64,000 bases of DNA from positions 3,224,001 through 3,288,000 of the forward strand of contig NZ_CP020821.1 in NCBI RefSeq assembly GCF_002105755.1. The letters run 5' to 3'. Below are positions 24,725-33,166 of this stretch, piece by piece. Positions within the stretch are counted from its first letter, which is position 1; every line of letters starts with the position of its first letter. The notes beneath the pieces were generated by a model that ran no database searches, was not told where the DNA came from, and saw only the letters and a list, made by a program, of their open reading frames with translations. The stretch is from Mycobacterium colombiense CECT 3035. GTDB taxonomy: Bacteria > Actinomycetota > Actinomycetes > Mycobacteriales > Mycobacteriaceae. The position numbers and the translations under genes are program-made.

Positions 24725-25900
24725 CTAGCCGCGCGGCAGGCCGAGCACCCGCTGGGCGATGATGTTGCGCTGGATCTCGGAGGTACCGCCGGCGATGGTT
24801 CCGGAGAAGCTACGGGCGTAGCGCTCGAACCAGCTGGCGAAGTAATGGTCGAGGTTCATGTGCGCGTAGGGCCCCGTCAGCCCGGGGTGCACCAGCCCTT
24901 CGGATCCCGCGGACGTCAACGCCAGTTCCATGCCGCGCAACTCCGCCTCGGAACCGAGCAGCTTGAGCACGGAGATGGCGGCCACGTCATCTTCGCCGCG
25001 CGCGGCGCGGGCCAGCGCGGCCGAACCCAGCAGGCGCAGCGCCTGCCGGTCCATGATCGTGCTGGCGTACTGGTCGCGCTCGACATCGGTGCTGGGATGG
25101 AAGTCGTCGATCATGTTCTCGAGGCGATCGGCGAAACCCAGCCACATCATGGTGCGTTCGTGCCCCAACGATCCGTTGGCCACCCGCCAGCCCTGGTCGA
25201 GCTCGCCGACCAGGTTCTCGGCCGGCACCCGCACGTCGGTGAAGAACACCTCGTTGAAATCCAGATCCTCGACACCACAGATCGACGGGAACGGCCGGCG
25301 CACCAGGCCTGGGGTGTCGGTGGGGATGACAAGCGCGCTGATTCCCTTGTGCTTCGGCGCGTCTGGATTGGTACGGACGAATGTCAACAAGACGTCGGCG
25401 TCGTGGGCACCGGAGGTCCACACCTTCTGCCCGTTGACCACGAAGTGATCGCCGTCCAGCACCGCGCGGGTGCGCAGCGACGCCAGGTCGGAGCCCGCGC
25501 TGGGTTCGCTCATCCCGAGTGACGCGGTGATCTCGGCCCGTAGGATCGGCACCGCCCAACGCCGCTTCTGTTCGTCGCTGCCGAACGACAACAGCGACGC
25601 CCCAACGATGTTCACGCCCTGCGGGTTGAAGCTGTGGTAGATCCGGCGGCGGCTGAGTTCCTCGAGGTAGACGAACTGCTGAATGACCGTCGCGTTGCGG
25701 CCGCCGAATTCCGGTGGCTGGCTGGGCAACAGCCAGCCGTTGTCGAACAACAGCCGCTGCCAGTCGCGCGCCCACTGCGGCATGTGCGAGACCGACCGCG
25801 GTCGCTCGAGCGTTTCTCTTGCGGGAGGCAGGTTTTCGTCGAGGAACGCCGAGAACTCCGCCCGGAACTTCTCGACGTCGGAATCAAAAGTCAGCTGCAC
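24725..25900 (-). CDS. Acyl-CoA dehydrogenase (long subunit of a pair)
   Basis: A 391-residue FAD-dependent acyl-CoA dehydrogenase. Seen: SEPSAGSDLASLRT (FAD/substrate region), NGQKVWTSGAHDAD, the DFNEVFFTDVRVP strand and AGGTSEIQRNIIAQRVLGLP at the C-terminus. The GTG start lies inside the 3' end of the upstream dehydrogenase gene (17-base overlap). Mycobacterial steroid-type dehydrogenases work as alpha2beta2 complexes of a long and a short subunit; this gene and 25884-26882 have the right sizes for that. It closely resembles 40012-41187. Confidence 0.93.
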   Translation of the reverse strand: MQLTFDSDVEKFRAEFSAFLDENLPPARETLERPRSVSHMPQWARDWQRLLFDNGWLLPSQPPEFGGRNATVIQQFVYLEELSRRRIYHSFNPQGVNIVGASLLSFGSDEQKRRWAVPILRAEITASLGMSEPSAGSDLASLRTRAVLDGDHFVVNGQKVWTSGAHDADVLLTFVRTNPDAPKHKGISALVIPTDTPGLVRRPFPSICGVEDLDFNEVFFTDVRVPAENLVGELDQGWRVANGSLGHERTMMWLGFADRLENMIDDFHPSTDVERDQYASTIMDRQALRLLGSAALARAARGEDDVAAISVLKLLGSEAELRGMELALTSAGSEGLVHPGLTGPYAHMNLDHYFASWFERYARSFSGTIAGGTSEIQRNIIAQRVLGLPRG

Positions 25901-26882
25901 GGTATTCCTCCGCGATCCGCGCCCGGTGCTCCGCCGCGCCGCCGAGCATCAGCTCGCCCGCTTTGGCTCGCTTCAGCGCGAACTGTAGGTCGTTCTCCCA
26001 CGTGAATCCCATTGCGCCATGGAGTTGTAGGCCATGCCGGAACACCAGCGACTGGCACTCCCCCGCCGATGCCTTGGCCATGGCGGCCGCCAACCGGCGC
26101 CGGGGATCGTCGGCCGCGATCGTCAACGCGGCGAAGTAGGCCAGCGCCCGCGCCCGCTGCACGGCGACGTGCATGTCGGCGGCCTTGTGCTGCACGGCCT
26201 GGAACGAACCGATCGCCACACCGAACTGCTGGCGGCTTTTGACGTGCTCGAGCACCAGGTCCAGGATGCGTTGGCAGGCCCCGACCATCGTGATCGCCAT
26301 GCCGGTCAGCGCGAAATGGTGGGCCCGCTCGGCGTCGACCGTGAGCCGCTCGGTGTCGGGCACCCGCACCCCCGCGAACGACAGGTCGGCCACGTGCAGC
26401 ACCGGGTCGAACACCGCCGAGCGCCGGGCCGACACCTGACCGGGTTCCACGAGGAACACCCCCGCGTCGGTCACCACGGCCAGCCGATCCGCGCGGTCGC
26501 CGTCGAGCACATGGCGGGCGGTGCCGTCCAGCACCCAGCCCTCGGGGTCGCGGTGCGCCGCGACCCCGCCGTAGACCGCGGTGCCCGATTGGTGTGGGTC
26601 GAAGCGCTCCCCGGCAAGTGGTGCGAACTGGCTCATCGTCGCCAGGAACGGGGTGGGGTCGGTGGCGCGTCCGAGTTCCTCGAGCACGATGGCCAGCTCG
26701 ACGGCGCTGTCCGCATCGCTGAGCTCGGTCCAGCCCTGGTCCACATACGACTTCCACAGCGGGCTCGGGTCGACGCCCTCTTCGGCCACGCTGCGCACCA
26801 GCGACGCGGGGCACTGCTTCGCGACGGCGTCGCGCACGGTGTCCTGCCACAGTCGCTGATCAGCATCGAACTCCAACAGCAT
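25884..26882 (-). CDS. Acyl-CoA dehydrogenase (short subunit of a pair)
   Basis: A 332-residue acyl-CoA dehydrogenase-like protein, shorter and more divergent than the usual 380-400 residues. It keeps the helical C-terminal domain with SRQQFGVAIGSFQAVQHKAAD and LHGAMGFTWENDLQ. It likely forms a heterotetramer with the next gene, with FAD shared at the interface. The start ATG at 26882 lies 30 bases from the perfect palindrome at 26912-26928, which should control both dehydrogenases. Confidence 0.9.
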   Translation of the reverse strand: MLLEFDADQRLWQDTVRDAVAKQCPASLVRSVAEEGVDPSPLWKSYVDQGWTELSDADSAVELAIVLEELGRATDPTPFLATMSQFAPLAGERFDPHQSGTAVYGGVAAHRDPEGWVLDGTARHVLDGDRADRLAVVTDAGVFLVEPGQVSARRSAVFDPVLHVADLSFAGVRVPDTERLTVDAERAHHFALTGMAITMVGACQRILDLVLEHVKSRQQFGVAIGSFQAVQHKAADMHVAVQRARALAYFAALTIAADDPRRRLAAAMAKASAGECQSLVFRHGLQLHGAMGFTWENDLQFALKRAKAGELMLGGAAEHRARIAEEYRAADF

Positions 26883-26911
26883 CCGCGCCGCCTCTCGTCG
26901 TGACTGTCAGG

Positions 26912-26928
26912 CGAGAATAACATTCTCG
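26912..26928. promoter_or_regulatory. Perfect palindrome upstream of the acyl-CoA dehydrogenase pair
   Basis: CGAGAAT-AAC-ATTCTCG has 7-base arms that are exact inverted copies with a 3-base spacer. It sits 30-46 bases before the start at 26882, so bound protein would cover the promoter. The same core GAGAAT-N3-ATTCTC is perfect again at 58376-58390, and related sites occur before six other transcription units. Confidence 0.7.
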
Positions 26929-27005
26929 GTTGCGGAAGTAATAATCTCTGAATCCGGGCATGGGGTCACCGGAAGGCCGGTGACGAGTGGACTTCCTGCA
27001 GCGAC

Positions 27006-27656
27006 CTAACCGCTGGTCACGAGGCCGTCGGCGGCGTTGTCCCAGCGGTCGAGGTTGACGAACTCGGCAAGCGGGCGGCGGCGCAGCGGCCCGTGCTTGC
27101 CCTTCGGCCACCCAACCACGATGTGGCCGGCCACCATCCAGCCCTCCGGTATGCCGACGGCTTCCCTCAGCAGTCGTTCACCGCCGTACGAGGCCCAGCT
27201 GGTCATGCAGGCGCCCAGCCCCTGGGCGCGGGCGGCCAGCAGAAAGTTCTGCATGGCCGGGAAAATCGAACCGCCGAGCAGCAGTTCCGACGCGGTCGGG
27301 TAGTGCGCCTGGGCGAACAGCACCGAGGTGAATTCACCGGCGCGGTCGTGCAATTCGTACGTCGCACGATAGGTGCGGGCCCGGCGGCTGTTGTCGTCGT
27401 CGGCCGGCCGGCTCATGCCGTAGACCGGCTCGATCACTTCCAGCGCGTGGGCGGCGGCCTTGGCCACCACCGCCCGCTGCTCGGGCGAGCGCAACACGAC
27501 GAAACGCCAACCCTGCGCGTTGGCGCCGGAGGGGGCCCACCTGGCCGCCTCGAGGCAGCGCGCCAGGGTCGCGTCGTCGACCGTTTCGTCGGTGAAGCGC
27601 CGGATCGTGCGGGCCGTCGACATCACTTCCCAGATGTCCGCGCTTGCTCCGGTCAC
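27006..27656 (-). CDS. Nitroreductase family FMN-dependent oxidoreductase
   Basis: A 216-residue nitroreductase-fold protein. RTIRRFTDETVDD near the N-terminus binds FMN phosphate. WAPSGANAQGWRF and the AARAQGLGACMTSW helix are family hallmarks. Members reduce flavins, quinones, nitro groups or enones with NAD(P)H. Only 56 bases separate it from the LuxC-like gene upstream on the same strand, so it may belong to that operon, possibly as a flavin reductase. Specificity cannot be read from the sequence. Confidence 0.9.
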   Translation of the reverse strand: MTGASADIWEVMSTARTIRRFTDETVDDATLARCLEAARWAPSGANAQGWRFVVLRSPEQRAVVAKAAAHALEVIEPVYGMSRPADDDNSRRARTYRATYELHDRAGEFTSVLFAQAHYPTASELLLGGSIFPAMQNFLLAARAQGLGACMTSWASYGGERLLREAVGIPEGWMVAGHIVVGWPKGKHGPLRRRPLAEFVNLDRWDNAADGLVTSG

Positions 27657-27712
27657 TTCGTCTCCTCTACGCCCGCTCTCCCCCGCAACCTAGCGTGCAG
27701 CGCGCCGCACGG

Positions 27713-29107
27713 TCATACGCCTGCCCGGGTGATGTCGTCGTCGCCCATCCAATGCACGAACCTCTGCAACGGATACATCGCATCGTGCGGGCTACCGAGC
27801 ACGTGCGCATTCGCCGTGCCCAGCCGGCACAGACGTTGAGCCCCAGAGCTTGCCAGCCGATCCCGCAGCCGCGCCTTGCGCTCGTACGGGTACACACCGA
27901 TGGTTTGCGTGGCGACATTGACATAGCGAACCGCATCGTCGAGCGATCCGACCATGACGACATTCGACGTCTTGTTGGTGGGCTGAAACTCCACGGGCCG
28001 GTCCGAGAGGATCACCAGGCCGCGGCCGTCGAACCCGCCCCAGACCTTGAGATCGCCCATCGCCTCCATCACCTGGATCTCGTCACGCGCCTCCGCCGAC
28101 AGCGGCGGGCCGGCGGCCGAGGCGAAATCGCGGTCCACGGCCAGCCGTTGCGCCAGCGCCGCACACAACGACTCCACCTGGGGCCGTTCACCTTCCACGA
28201 AGGCGAAGCGGCTGGCCAGGCAGGCCTCCTGGTTGAACACCGTGGTGTCGGCCGCCAACCGATCGGCGACCTCTGCGACGAGGTCCTCGGACTCGAACAC
28301 CTCGCGCCCGATCATCGAGATGGAGGACTTGGGGTCAAAGGAGATCAGTTGGATCCCCGGGCCGAGGTACTGGATCACGTTGTTGATCGCCTCGCCGCCT
28401 CCCCAGGCGACGATCTTGTCGAAGTACTGCGGCCGGTAGAGCGTGCGCTCGATGGCGGTGTCGCCCCCCTGCCAGTAGATCGCCGACATCGATTGCACGA
28501 CGGGGTGTTTCGGCTCTATCTCGGCCATGGTGCGCAGCACCGCTACCGTGGTGAAGGGGTCACTCGACGGCAGCTTGAACACGTTGACGGCCTTGACCAG
28601 CGCGCCCTGCGCGATCGAGGCGACGCAGCCCGACGGGGCGTTGCCCGCCAGCATGTGGATCATTCGGGACGGGAAGGCGCGCACCGCCCCCTTGTTGCCA
28701 TGTACGTCGACGCGCTCGACCCACCCGTCCAGCGCCTTGCGATCGGCGAAGTTGGAATCGACCATGCTGTTCAGCAGCGGCTTGGTCAGGTACATCGGGG
28801 CCTGGCGATACAGATTCTCCACCACGCGCCGCGGCAGCGGATTCGTCGCCGCGATCAGTTCCAGGCATTCCTGCAGGTGGGGGTTGCGATCCAGCTGCAG
28901 GCGCTCGCCCGTTTCGGCCAGGAAGTCGATGATCTCGTCGAGCTTGACGTCCAGCAGCGGCGGCAGCTGCGACCGCGGCATCACCAGAGCGTCAAGATCG
29001 ATTGTGGGAGTGAGGAAGTCGGCGCCCAGGTCGCGGGATCGGTGACGGTCGCCTTCTCCTTCGACCAGCACACCCTGGACGAAATGTGGCGCCGCCAACG
29101 CGGTCAT
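27713..29107 (-). CDS. LuxC-like acyl-CoA/acyl-protein reductase
   Basis: A 464-residue protein of the LuxC/acyl-CoA reductase family (aldehyde dehydrogenase superfamily), which reduces activated fatty acyl groups to aldehydes with NADPH. Cys296 in FNQEACLASRF fits the catalytic Cys that takes the acyl group. The HMLAGNAPSGCVASI segment and the FKLPSSDPFT cofactor region are present. The ATG at 29107 overlaps the stop of the LuxE-like gene (ATGA), showing that the two are made together, as LuxC and LuxE are. The product aldehyde could feed the aldehyde dehydrogenase at 31286. Confidence 0.85.
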   Translation of the reverse strand: MTALAAPHFVQGVLVEGEGDRHRSRDLGADFLTPTIDLDALVMPRSQLPPLLDVKLDEIIDFLAETGERLQLDRNPHLQECLELIAATNPLPRRVVENLYRQAPMYLTKPLLNSMVDSNFADRKALDGWVERVDVHGNKGAVRAFPSRMIHMLAGNAPSGCVASIAQGALVKAVNVFKLPSSDPFTTVAVLRTMAEIEPKHPVVQSMSAIYWQGGDTAIERTLYRPQYFDKIVAWGGGEAINNVIQYLGPGIQLISFDPKSSISMIGREVFESEDLVAEVADRLAADTTVFNQEACLASRFAFVEGERPQVESLCAALAQRLAVDRDFASAAGPPLSAEARDEIQVMEAMGDLKVWGGFDGRGLVILSDRPVEFQPTNKTSNVVMVGSLDDAVRYVNVATQTIGVYPYERKARLRDRLASSGAQRLCRLGTANAHVLGSPHDAMYPLQRFVHWMGDDDITRAGV

Positions 29108-30450
29108 GCGACGCCTCGGACATAGGCGTCGATGCTGCCGGCGCAGGTGATCTTGTCGCCGCCGGGCAGGTCGGCGTATCGCGTGATCTCGCGGCCCACC
29201 GTCGGCCCCTGATGGCCGCACCGACACTTGCCGAAGCTGACACTGACCCGGTCCCCACTGATCACGCCACCCCAGCGACCCTCGATCGACGCGTCGAAAA
29301 ACGCTGCCCGGGCCTCGATCTCGCCGTCAACGGGATCGAGCAATTTCTCGCCGGCGGCATCCAGCGGCAGCATGATCACCCAGGGCGAAACGTGATATCG
29401 CTGGGCAGCGCACAGCGGGAACGTCGCGTTGATCTCGCGCATGCTGTACGCGTGATACAGCCGGTCCTCGGTGACATTGAACGTCTCCAGGACGTATTCG
29501 CGGTAATTGTCCGGCAGCACTGCACCTTTGAGCCCACCGGCGACCATCATCGCGTTGCCGGCAAGGAAGTCGTCGCCGCCGTGCCCCTTGGCGCGGATGC
29601 CTTCAGCGATCTGATACAAGGTGGCGAACATGCCGGTGGCCAGCAGCGGCTCGGCGCGGGCCTCGATCACCGCGTCGACAGCCTTCTGGGCCGAAGCTTC
29701 CATGTCGGCGCCACGTTGTGCGGCGATGCGTTCGAAGTCCGCGATTTCGCTCGGGCGTGCGGTGCCGTCGGCCAGTTTGCGGCGCAACGTGATCATGTCG
29801 ACCATCGACCCGACGGTGATCGGCTCGCCGTCGCCGAATTGGTAGGGCGGATAACGCGACGAGAAGCAATCGACCATCGCCTGGCGGATCGCGTCCTCGC
29901 GTGGGGCGGCGAATTGCGGTCCCAGGCCCAGGAATTTACGGTCCTCGCCGCGGGTGAGGCCGGTGGCCCACAGCAGCGCCTCGCTGTTGATTCGCGCCGA
30001 GAGTTCGATGTCGCCCTCGGTGCACGACAGCATCGCGGGTTTGCCGGTGGTGCCACTCGAACACGACAGGTAGTGGCCGGCGGTCTCCAGCCGTTTCAGC
30101 CAGTCATCCAGCGTCTGGACCCCGGCGGTGTCCAGGCCGTCGACGTCGCGGGTGGAGACGGTGGCCAACCACCTGCCCATCCGGCCCCACCGGCCGTCGT
30201 TGAGCCAGCCCTCCGCGTACGTCTTGTACGTGGTGTGCGCGAAGAGCAACGGCACCAGGTCGGCGGGTTGCGCGATGCGCTCGACCCCTCCCGATTCCGC
30301 GCGGTTCGCCAACAGCGGAATGCGTTCTGACTGGGCCTCGAAACGCTCGGCGGCCGCTTGCAACTGCAGCGGCAACAGTTCCGCGGGCTCGATGTCGAAG
30401 CAGTCCTCCGCCCCGACCATTGTCACTAGACGCTCGACTGCAGAGGTCAT
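29104..30450 (-). CDS. LuxE-like acyl-protein synthetase (adenylate-forming)
   Basis: A 448-residue acyl-activating enzyme related to LuxE. SCSSGTTGKPAML (130-141) is the ATP/AMP-binding loop. A further signature region contains YHAYSMREINATFPLCAAQRYH. In LuxE the fatty acid is adenylated, passed to a Cys near the C-terminus and handed to LuxC; Cys residues in KCRCGHQG and KITCAGS are candidates for that role. It lies first in the operon with the LuxC-like gene. The promoter region (30451-30594) holds a possible TetR site at 30489. Confidence 0.83.
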   Translation of the reverse strand: MTSAVERLVTMVGAEDCFDIEPAELLPLQLQAAAERFEAQSERIPLLANRAESGGVERIAQPADLVPLLFAHTTYKTYAEGWLNDGRWGRMGRWLATVSTRDVDGLDTAGVQTLDDWLKRLETAGHYLSCSSGTTGKPAMLSCTEGDIELSARINSEALLWATGLTRGEDRKFLGLGPQFAAPREDAIRQAMVDCFSSRYPPYQFGDGEPITVGSMVDMITLRRKLADGTARPSEIADFERIAAQRGADMEASAQKAVDAVIEARAEPLLATGMFATLYQIAEGIRAKGHGGDDFLAGNAMMVAGGLKGAVLPDNYREYVLETFNVTEDRLYHAYSMREINATFPLCAAQRYHVSPWVIMLPLDAAGEKLLDPVDGEIEARAAFFDASIEGRWGGVISGDRVSVSFGKCRCGHQGPTVGREITRYADLPGGDKITCAGSIDAYVRGVA

Positions 30451-30488
30451 CCGGCACTCCTCGGGTTGACGCCACCGCAGTTAAGTAA

Positions 30489-30500
30489 ACACGAGCGTAT
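30489..30500. promoter_or_regulatory. Possible TetR half-palindrome upstream of the LuxE-like gene
   Basis: ACAC-GAGC-GTAT fits the pattern ACAY-N4-GTRT, also seen at 31236-31247 by the TetR gene. It lies 39-50 bases upstream of the LuxE-like start in an AT-rich patch. The symmetry is partial, so this is only a candidate. Confidence 0.3.
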
Positions 30501-30594
30501 ATTAATAGTCCAGGGTCGGCGGCGAATCCGCACAGGTTCCGTTGCCTACCTTGCTAATTGGGGAGGCAATCGGCGCGTGCGCAGCCGGTCAGAT

Positions 30595-31239
30595 TCAGTC
30601 CCGCCGGAGTACGCCGCGCAGGAAAAGGTCGACGGCGCGCTGCAGGTGGCGTTCGTCCTCCTCGGAGCTGCGGTAGATTCCGCAGTCCGCCAACCGCGCG
30701 GGTAGATGTTCGACGAGCGCGATGAAGTGGCCGGCGGTCATCTCGAGATCATCGATCTCGATGTCCCCCGCCTCGTGATGGCGACGGAGCAGGTCCATCA
30801 CCTGCCGGTGGCGTGGGGACCAGGTCATGGAGTGCGCACTGACGGCGAATTCCGGAAACCGTGCCGATTCGTTCATCGCGATCCGCGTCAGGCGCACGAT
30901 GTCTGGATCGATCGCGCGCTCGAGACCGGCCCGACCGACCTCGACCAGGGCGGTCCGCAGGTCAGCCTCACCCACCTCGTGGGTCTCGTCGCGTTCCGTT
31001 CTGCGGGTGAGCGCCCAGGGAATGACGTCGAGGAACACCGCGCGCTTGTCGGGATAGCGCGCATAGAGGGTGCGCCGAGTGATGCCGGCCGCCTTGGCGA
31101 TCGCGTCCATGCTGGTGCCGTCGTAACCGTGCTTGACGAACGTCGCCACGGCCGCCTTGCGCAACTTCTGTTGCAGCTTCTTGGCTTCGGCCTGCGTCGG
31201 CCGCCCACGCCGGGTTGTCGTGACCACGGAAATATACAT
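30595..31239 (-). CDS. TetR family transcriptional regulator
   Basis: A 214-residue TetR regulator. After a basic tail (TTTRRGRPTQAEAKKLQQKL) the helix-turn-helix covers about residues 35-65 (TSMDAIAKAAGITRRTLYARYP). The C-terminal domain is of the AefR-like type with a helical ligand pocket. The start is ATG at 31239 or GTG at 31227; neither has a clear ribosome site, which fits leaderless translation. The gene sits between the luxCE-like operon and the divergent aldehyde dehydrogenase and probably controls one or both. Confidence 0.9.
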   Translation of the reverse strand: MYISVVTTTRRGRPTQAEAKKLQQKLRKAAVATFVKHGYDGTSMDAIAKAAGITRRTLYARYPDKRAVFLDVIPWALTRRTERDETHEVGEADLRTALVEVGRAGLERAIDPDIVRLTRIAMNESARFPEFAVSAHSMTWSPRHRQVMDLLRRHHEAGDIEIDDLEMTAGHFIALVEHLPARLADCGIYRSSEEDERHLQRAVDLFLRGVLRRD

Positions 31240-31247
31240 TAACGTGT
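31236..31247. promoter_or_regulatory. Possible TetR operator in the TetR/aldehyde dehydrogenase intergenic
   Basis: ACAT-TAAC-GTGT, flanked as tACATtaacGTGTa, is an imperfect dyad in the 46-base region between the divergent starts at 31239 and 31286. It shares the ACAY-N4-GTRT pattern with 30489-30500. It overlaps the ATG at 31239 by three bases, which would favour the GTG at 31227 as start. Confidence 0.35.
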
Positions 31248-31285
31248 AGATACCCGTCGGTGCGACGAAAGAGGCCCGGACCACC

Positions 31286-32710
31286 GTGACCACCACGCAG
31301 TCCTTCATCAACGGCGAATCGGTGTCCTCGCCAGACGTGTACGACAACATCGATCCGGCCACCGGCCGATCCCTGGGACCCGTCGCGCGCGCCGGCGGTG
31401 ATGAGGTGGGCCGCGCCGTGCGGGCGGCGCGAGCGGCGTCGAAGCGCTGGCCGGAAACCTCACCGGAGGCCAGGGCGACCCTGTTGACACGGATCGCCGA
31501 TGCCATCGACGAGAACCGCGAGCTATTGGCCCGAATGGAGTGCGAGGACACCGGAAAGCCGCTGAGCCAGGCGCGCGCCGATGCCGCCGTCGCGGCCCGG
31601 TACTTCCGGTTCTACGGCCACGCCATCGACTCCTATTACGGCCAAACCATCCCGCTCTCGACGGATCTGCACGTGTACACCCGGCGCGAGCCGTTCGGGG
31701 TGACCGGTCACATCATCGCCTGGAACTACCCGATGCAGCTGCTCGCGCGCGCGGTGGCTCCCGCCATCGCGGTGGGTAACTGTGCGGTGGTCAAGCCCGC
31801 CGACGAAACACCGAGGACGGCAGTGGAATTCGCCACCCTGGCGGTGCGGGCCGGCCTGCCGCTGGGCGTGTTCAACGTGGTGACCGGCATTGGCGCCGAG
31901 GCCGGGGCGGCGCTCACCGCGCATCCCGACGTAGACCACCTCGGCTTTGTCGGATCGACTCAGATCGGATCGATTGTCGCTCACGCCGCCGCCGATCGCG
32001 TGGTCCCCACCACCCTCGAGCTGGGCGGCAAGTCCGCGCAGATCGTTTTCCCCGACGCGGATCTGGCGCGCGCCGCGGAGTCGATCACCAAGGCGATTCT
32101 GCAAAACGCCGGCCAAACATGCTCGGCTGGATCGCGCCTGCTGGTGCACGACGCGATTCATGACACCGTGGTCGACATGGTCCGACAGCGTTTGACTTCG
32201 GCCACAATTGGGCCCGGGATCGAGGACCATGACCTCGGACCCCTGATCTCCCGAAAGCAGCAGCGGCGGGTTCAAGACATGCTCACCGACAACGTTGAGG
32301 GCGAAATCCTCTGCGGCGGTTGCCCTCCGAACGACGCGCGACTGGCTGAAGGCGCTTACTTCGCGCCCACGATCATCGACGGCGCCGACCCCGCATCGCC
32401 GATCGGCCAGGAGGAGATCTTCGGTCCGGTGCTGACGGTCAACCGGTTCAGCACCGACGACGAGGCGATCGAGTTGGCCAACGGCACGCAGTACGGCCTG
32501 CTCGGCGCGGTGTGGACCAGCGACCTGGCCCGCGCGCACCGGCTGGCGGCACGGATCCGCGCGGGCCAGGTCTACGTGAACACCTATGGCGCGGGCGGCG
32601 GAGTGGAGTTGCCGTTCGGCGGCTTCCAGAAGTCCGGCTATGGCCGCGAGAAGGGGTATGAAGCCCTCGACACATTCAGCGCCACCAAGACTGTCGTCGT
32701 TCGCCTTTGA
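31286..32710 (+). CDS. NAD(P)-dependent aldehyde dehydrogenase
   Basis: A 474-residue aldehyde dehydrogenase. NYPMQLLARAVAPAIAVGN and KPADETP form the cofactor site, LELGGKSAQIV holds the general-base Glu, and Cys279 in NAGQTCSAGSR is the nucleophile. EEIFGPVL and FGGFQKSGYGRE are family-standard. It oxidises aldehydes to acids. GTG at 31286 is the likely start. It heads an operon with a CMD-family protein and a beta-hydroxyacid dehydrogenase. An aldehyde from the LuxC-like enzyme or from P450 chemistry is a reasonable substrate. Confidence 0.94.
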   Translation: MTTTQSFINGESVSSPDVYDNIDPATGRSLGPVARAGGDEVGRAVRAARAASKRWPETSPEARATLLTRIADAIDENRELLARMECEDTGKPLSQARADAAVAARYFRFYGHAIDSYYGQTIPLSTDLHVYTRREPFGVTGHIIAWNYPMQLLARAVAPAIAVGNCAVVKPADETPRTAVEFATLAVRAGLPLGVFNVVTGIGAEAGAALTAHPDVDHLGFVGSTQIGSIVAHAAADRVVPTTLELGGKSAQIVFPDADLARAAESITKAILQNAGQTCSAGSRLLVHDAIHDTVVDMVRQRLTSATIGPGIEDHDLGPLISRKQQRRVQDMLTDNVEGEILCGGCPPNDARLAEGAYFAPTIIDGADPASPIGQEEIFGPVLTVNRFSTDDEAIELANGTQYGLLGAVWTSDLARAHRLAARIRAGQVYVNTYGAGGGVELPFGGFQKSGYGREKGYEALDTFSATKTVVVRL

Positions 32711-32721
32711 AGGAGGAAACA

Positions 32722-33114
32722 TTGGATCGCGAAACCTACCAGCGGGGGCTGAGAATCCGCTCCGAGGTGCTGGGCGAGGAATACGTCAACCGCGCACTGG
32801 CCAACGCCGACGACTTCACCGCGCCGCTGCAAGACCTCGTCACCGAATACTGCTGGGGTGCGGTGTGGGGACGTGAGGAACTGCCGCGCAAGACACGCAG
32901 CATGCTCAACCTGGCGATGATCTCGGTGCTCAACCGGCCCAACGAATTACGCACCCACGTCAAAGCGGCACTGACCAACGGCGTCACCCGTGAGGAAATC
33001 CGCGAGATCTTCCTGCAGGTGGCCATCTACGGCGGCGTGCCCGCCGCCGTCGACAGCTTTCGCATCGCCAATGAGGCGTTCGACGAAATGAACCGGGACA
33101 GTGGCGACCGCTAG
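32722..33114 (+). CDS. Carboxymuconolactone decarboxylase (CMD) family protein
   Basis: A 130-residue all-helical protein of the CMD/PcaC type. TEYCWGAVWGREELPRKTRS, NRPNELRTHVKAALTNGVT and IFLQVAIYGGVPAAVD are the typical segments. It lacks the CxxC of AhpD-type peroxidase members, so a decarboxylase/lactonase or other hydrolytic role is more likely. TTG at 32722 is the start because AAGGAGG lies five bases upstream; the TTG at 32707 is not positioned for it. It follows the aldehyde dehydrogenase by 11 bases. Confidence 0.85.
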   Translation: MDRETYQRGLRIRSEVLGEEYVNRALANADDFTAPLQDLVTEYCWGAVWGREELPRKTRSMLNLAMISVLNRPNELRTHVKAALTNGVTREEIREIFLQVAIYGGVPAAVDSFRIANEAFDEMNRDSGDR

Positions 33115-33166
33115 CGCGGCGGAGCCGGGCGCAGCGGGGCGTCACCATCGGGGTGAGGGGCACACC

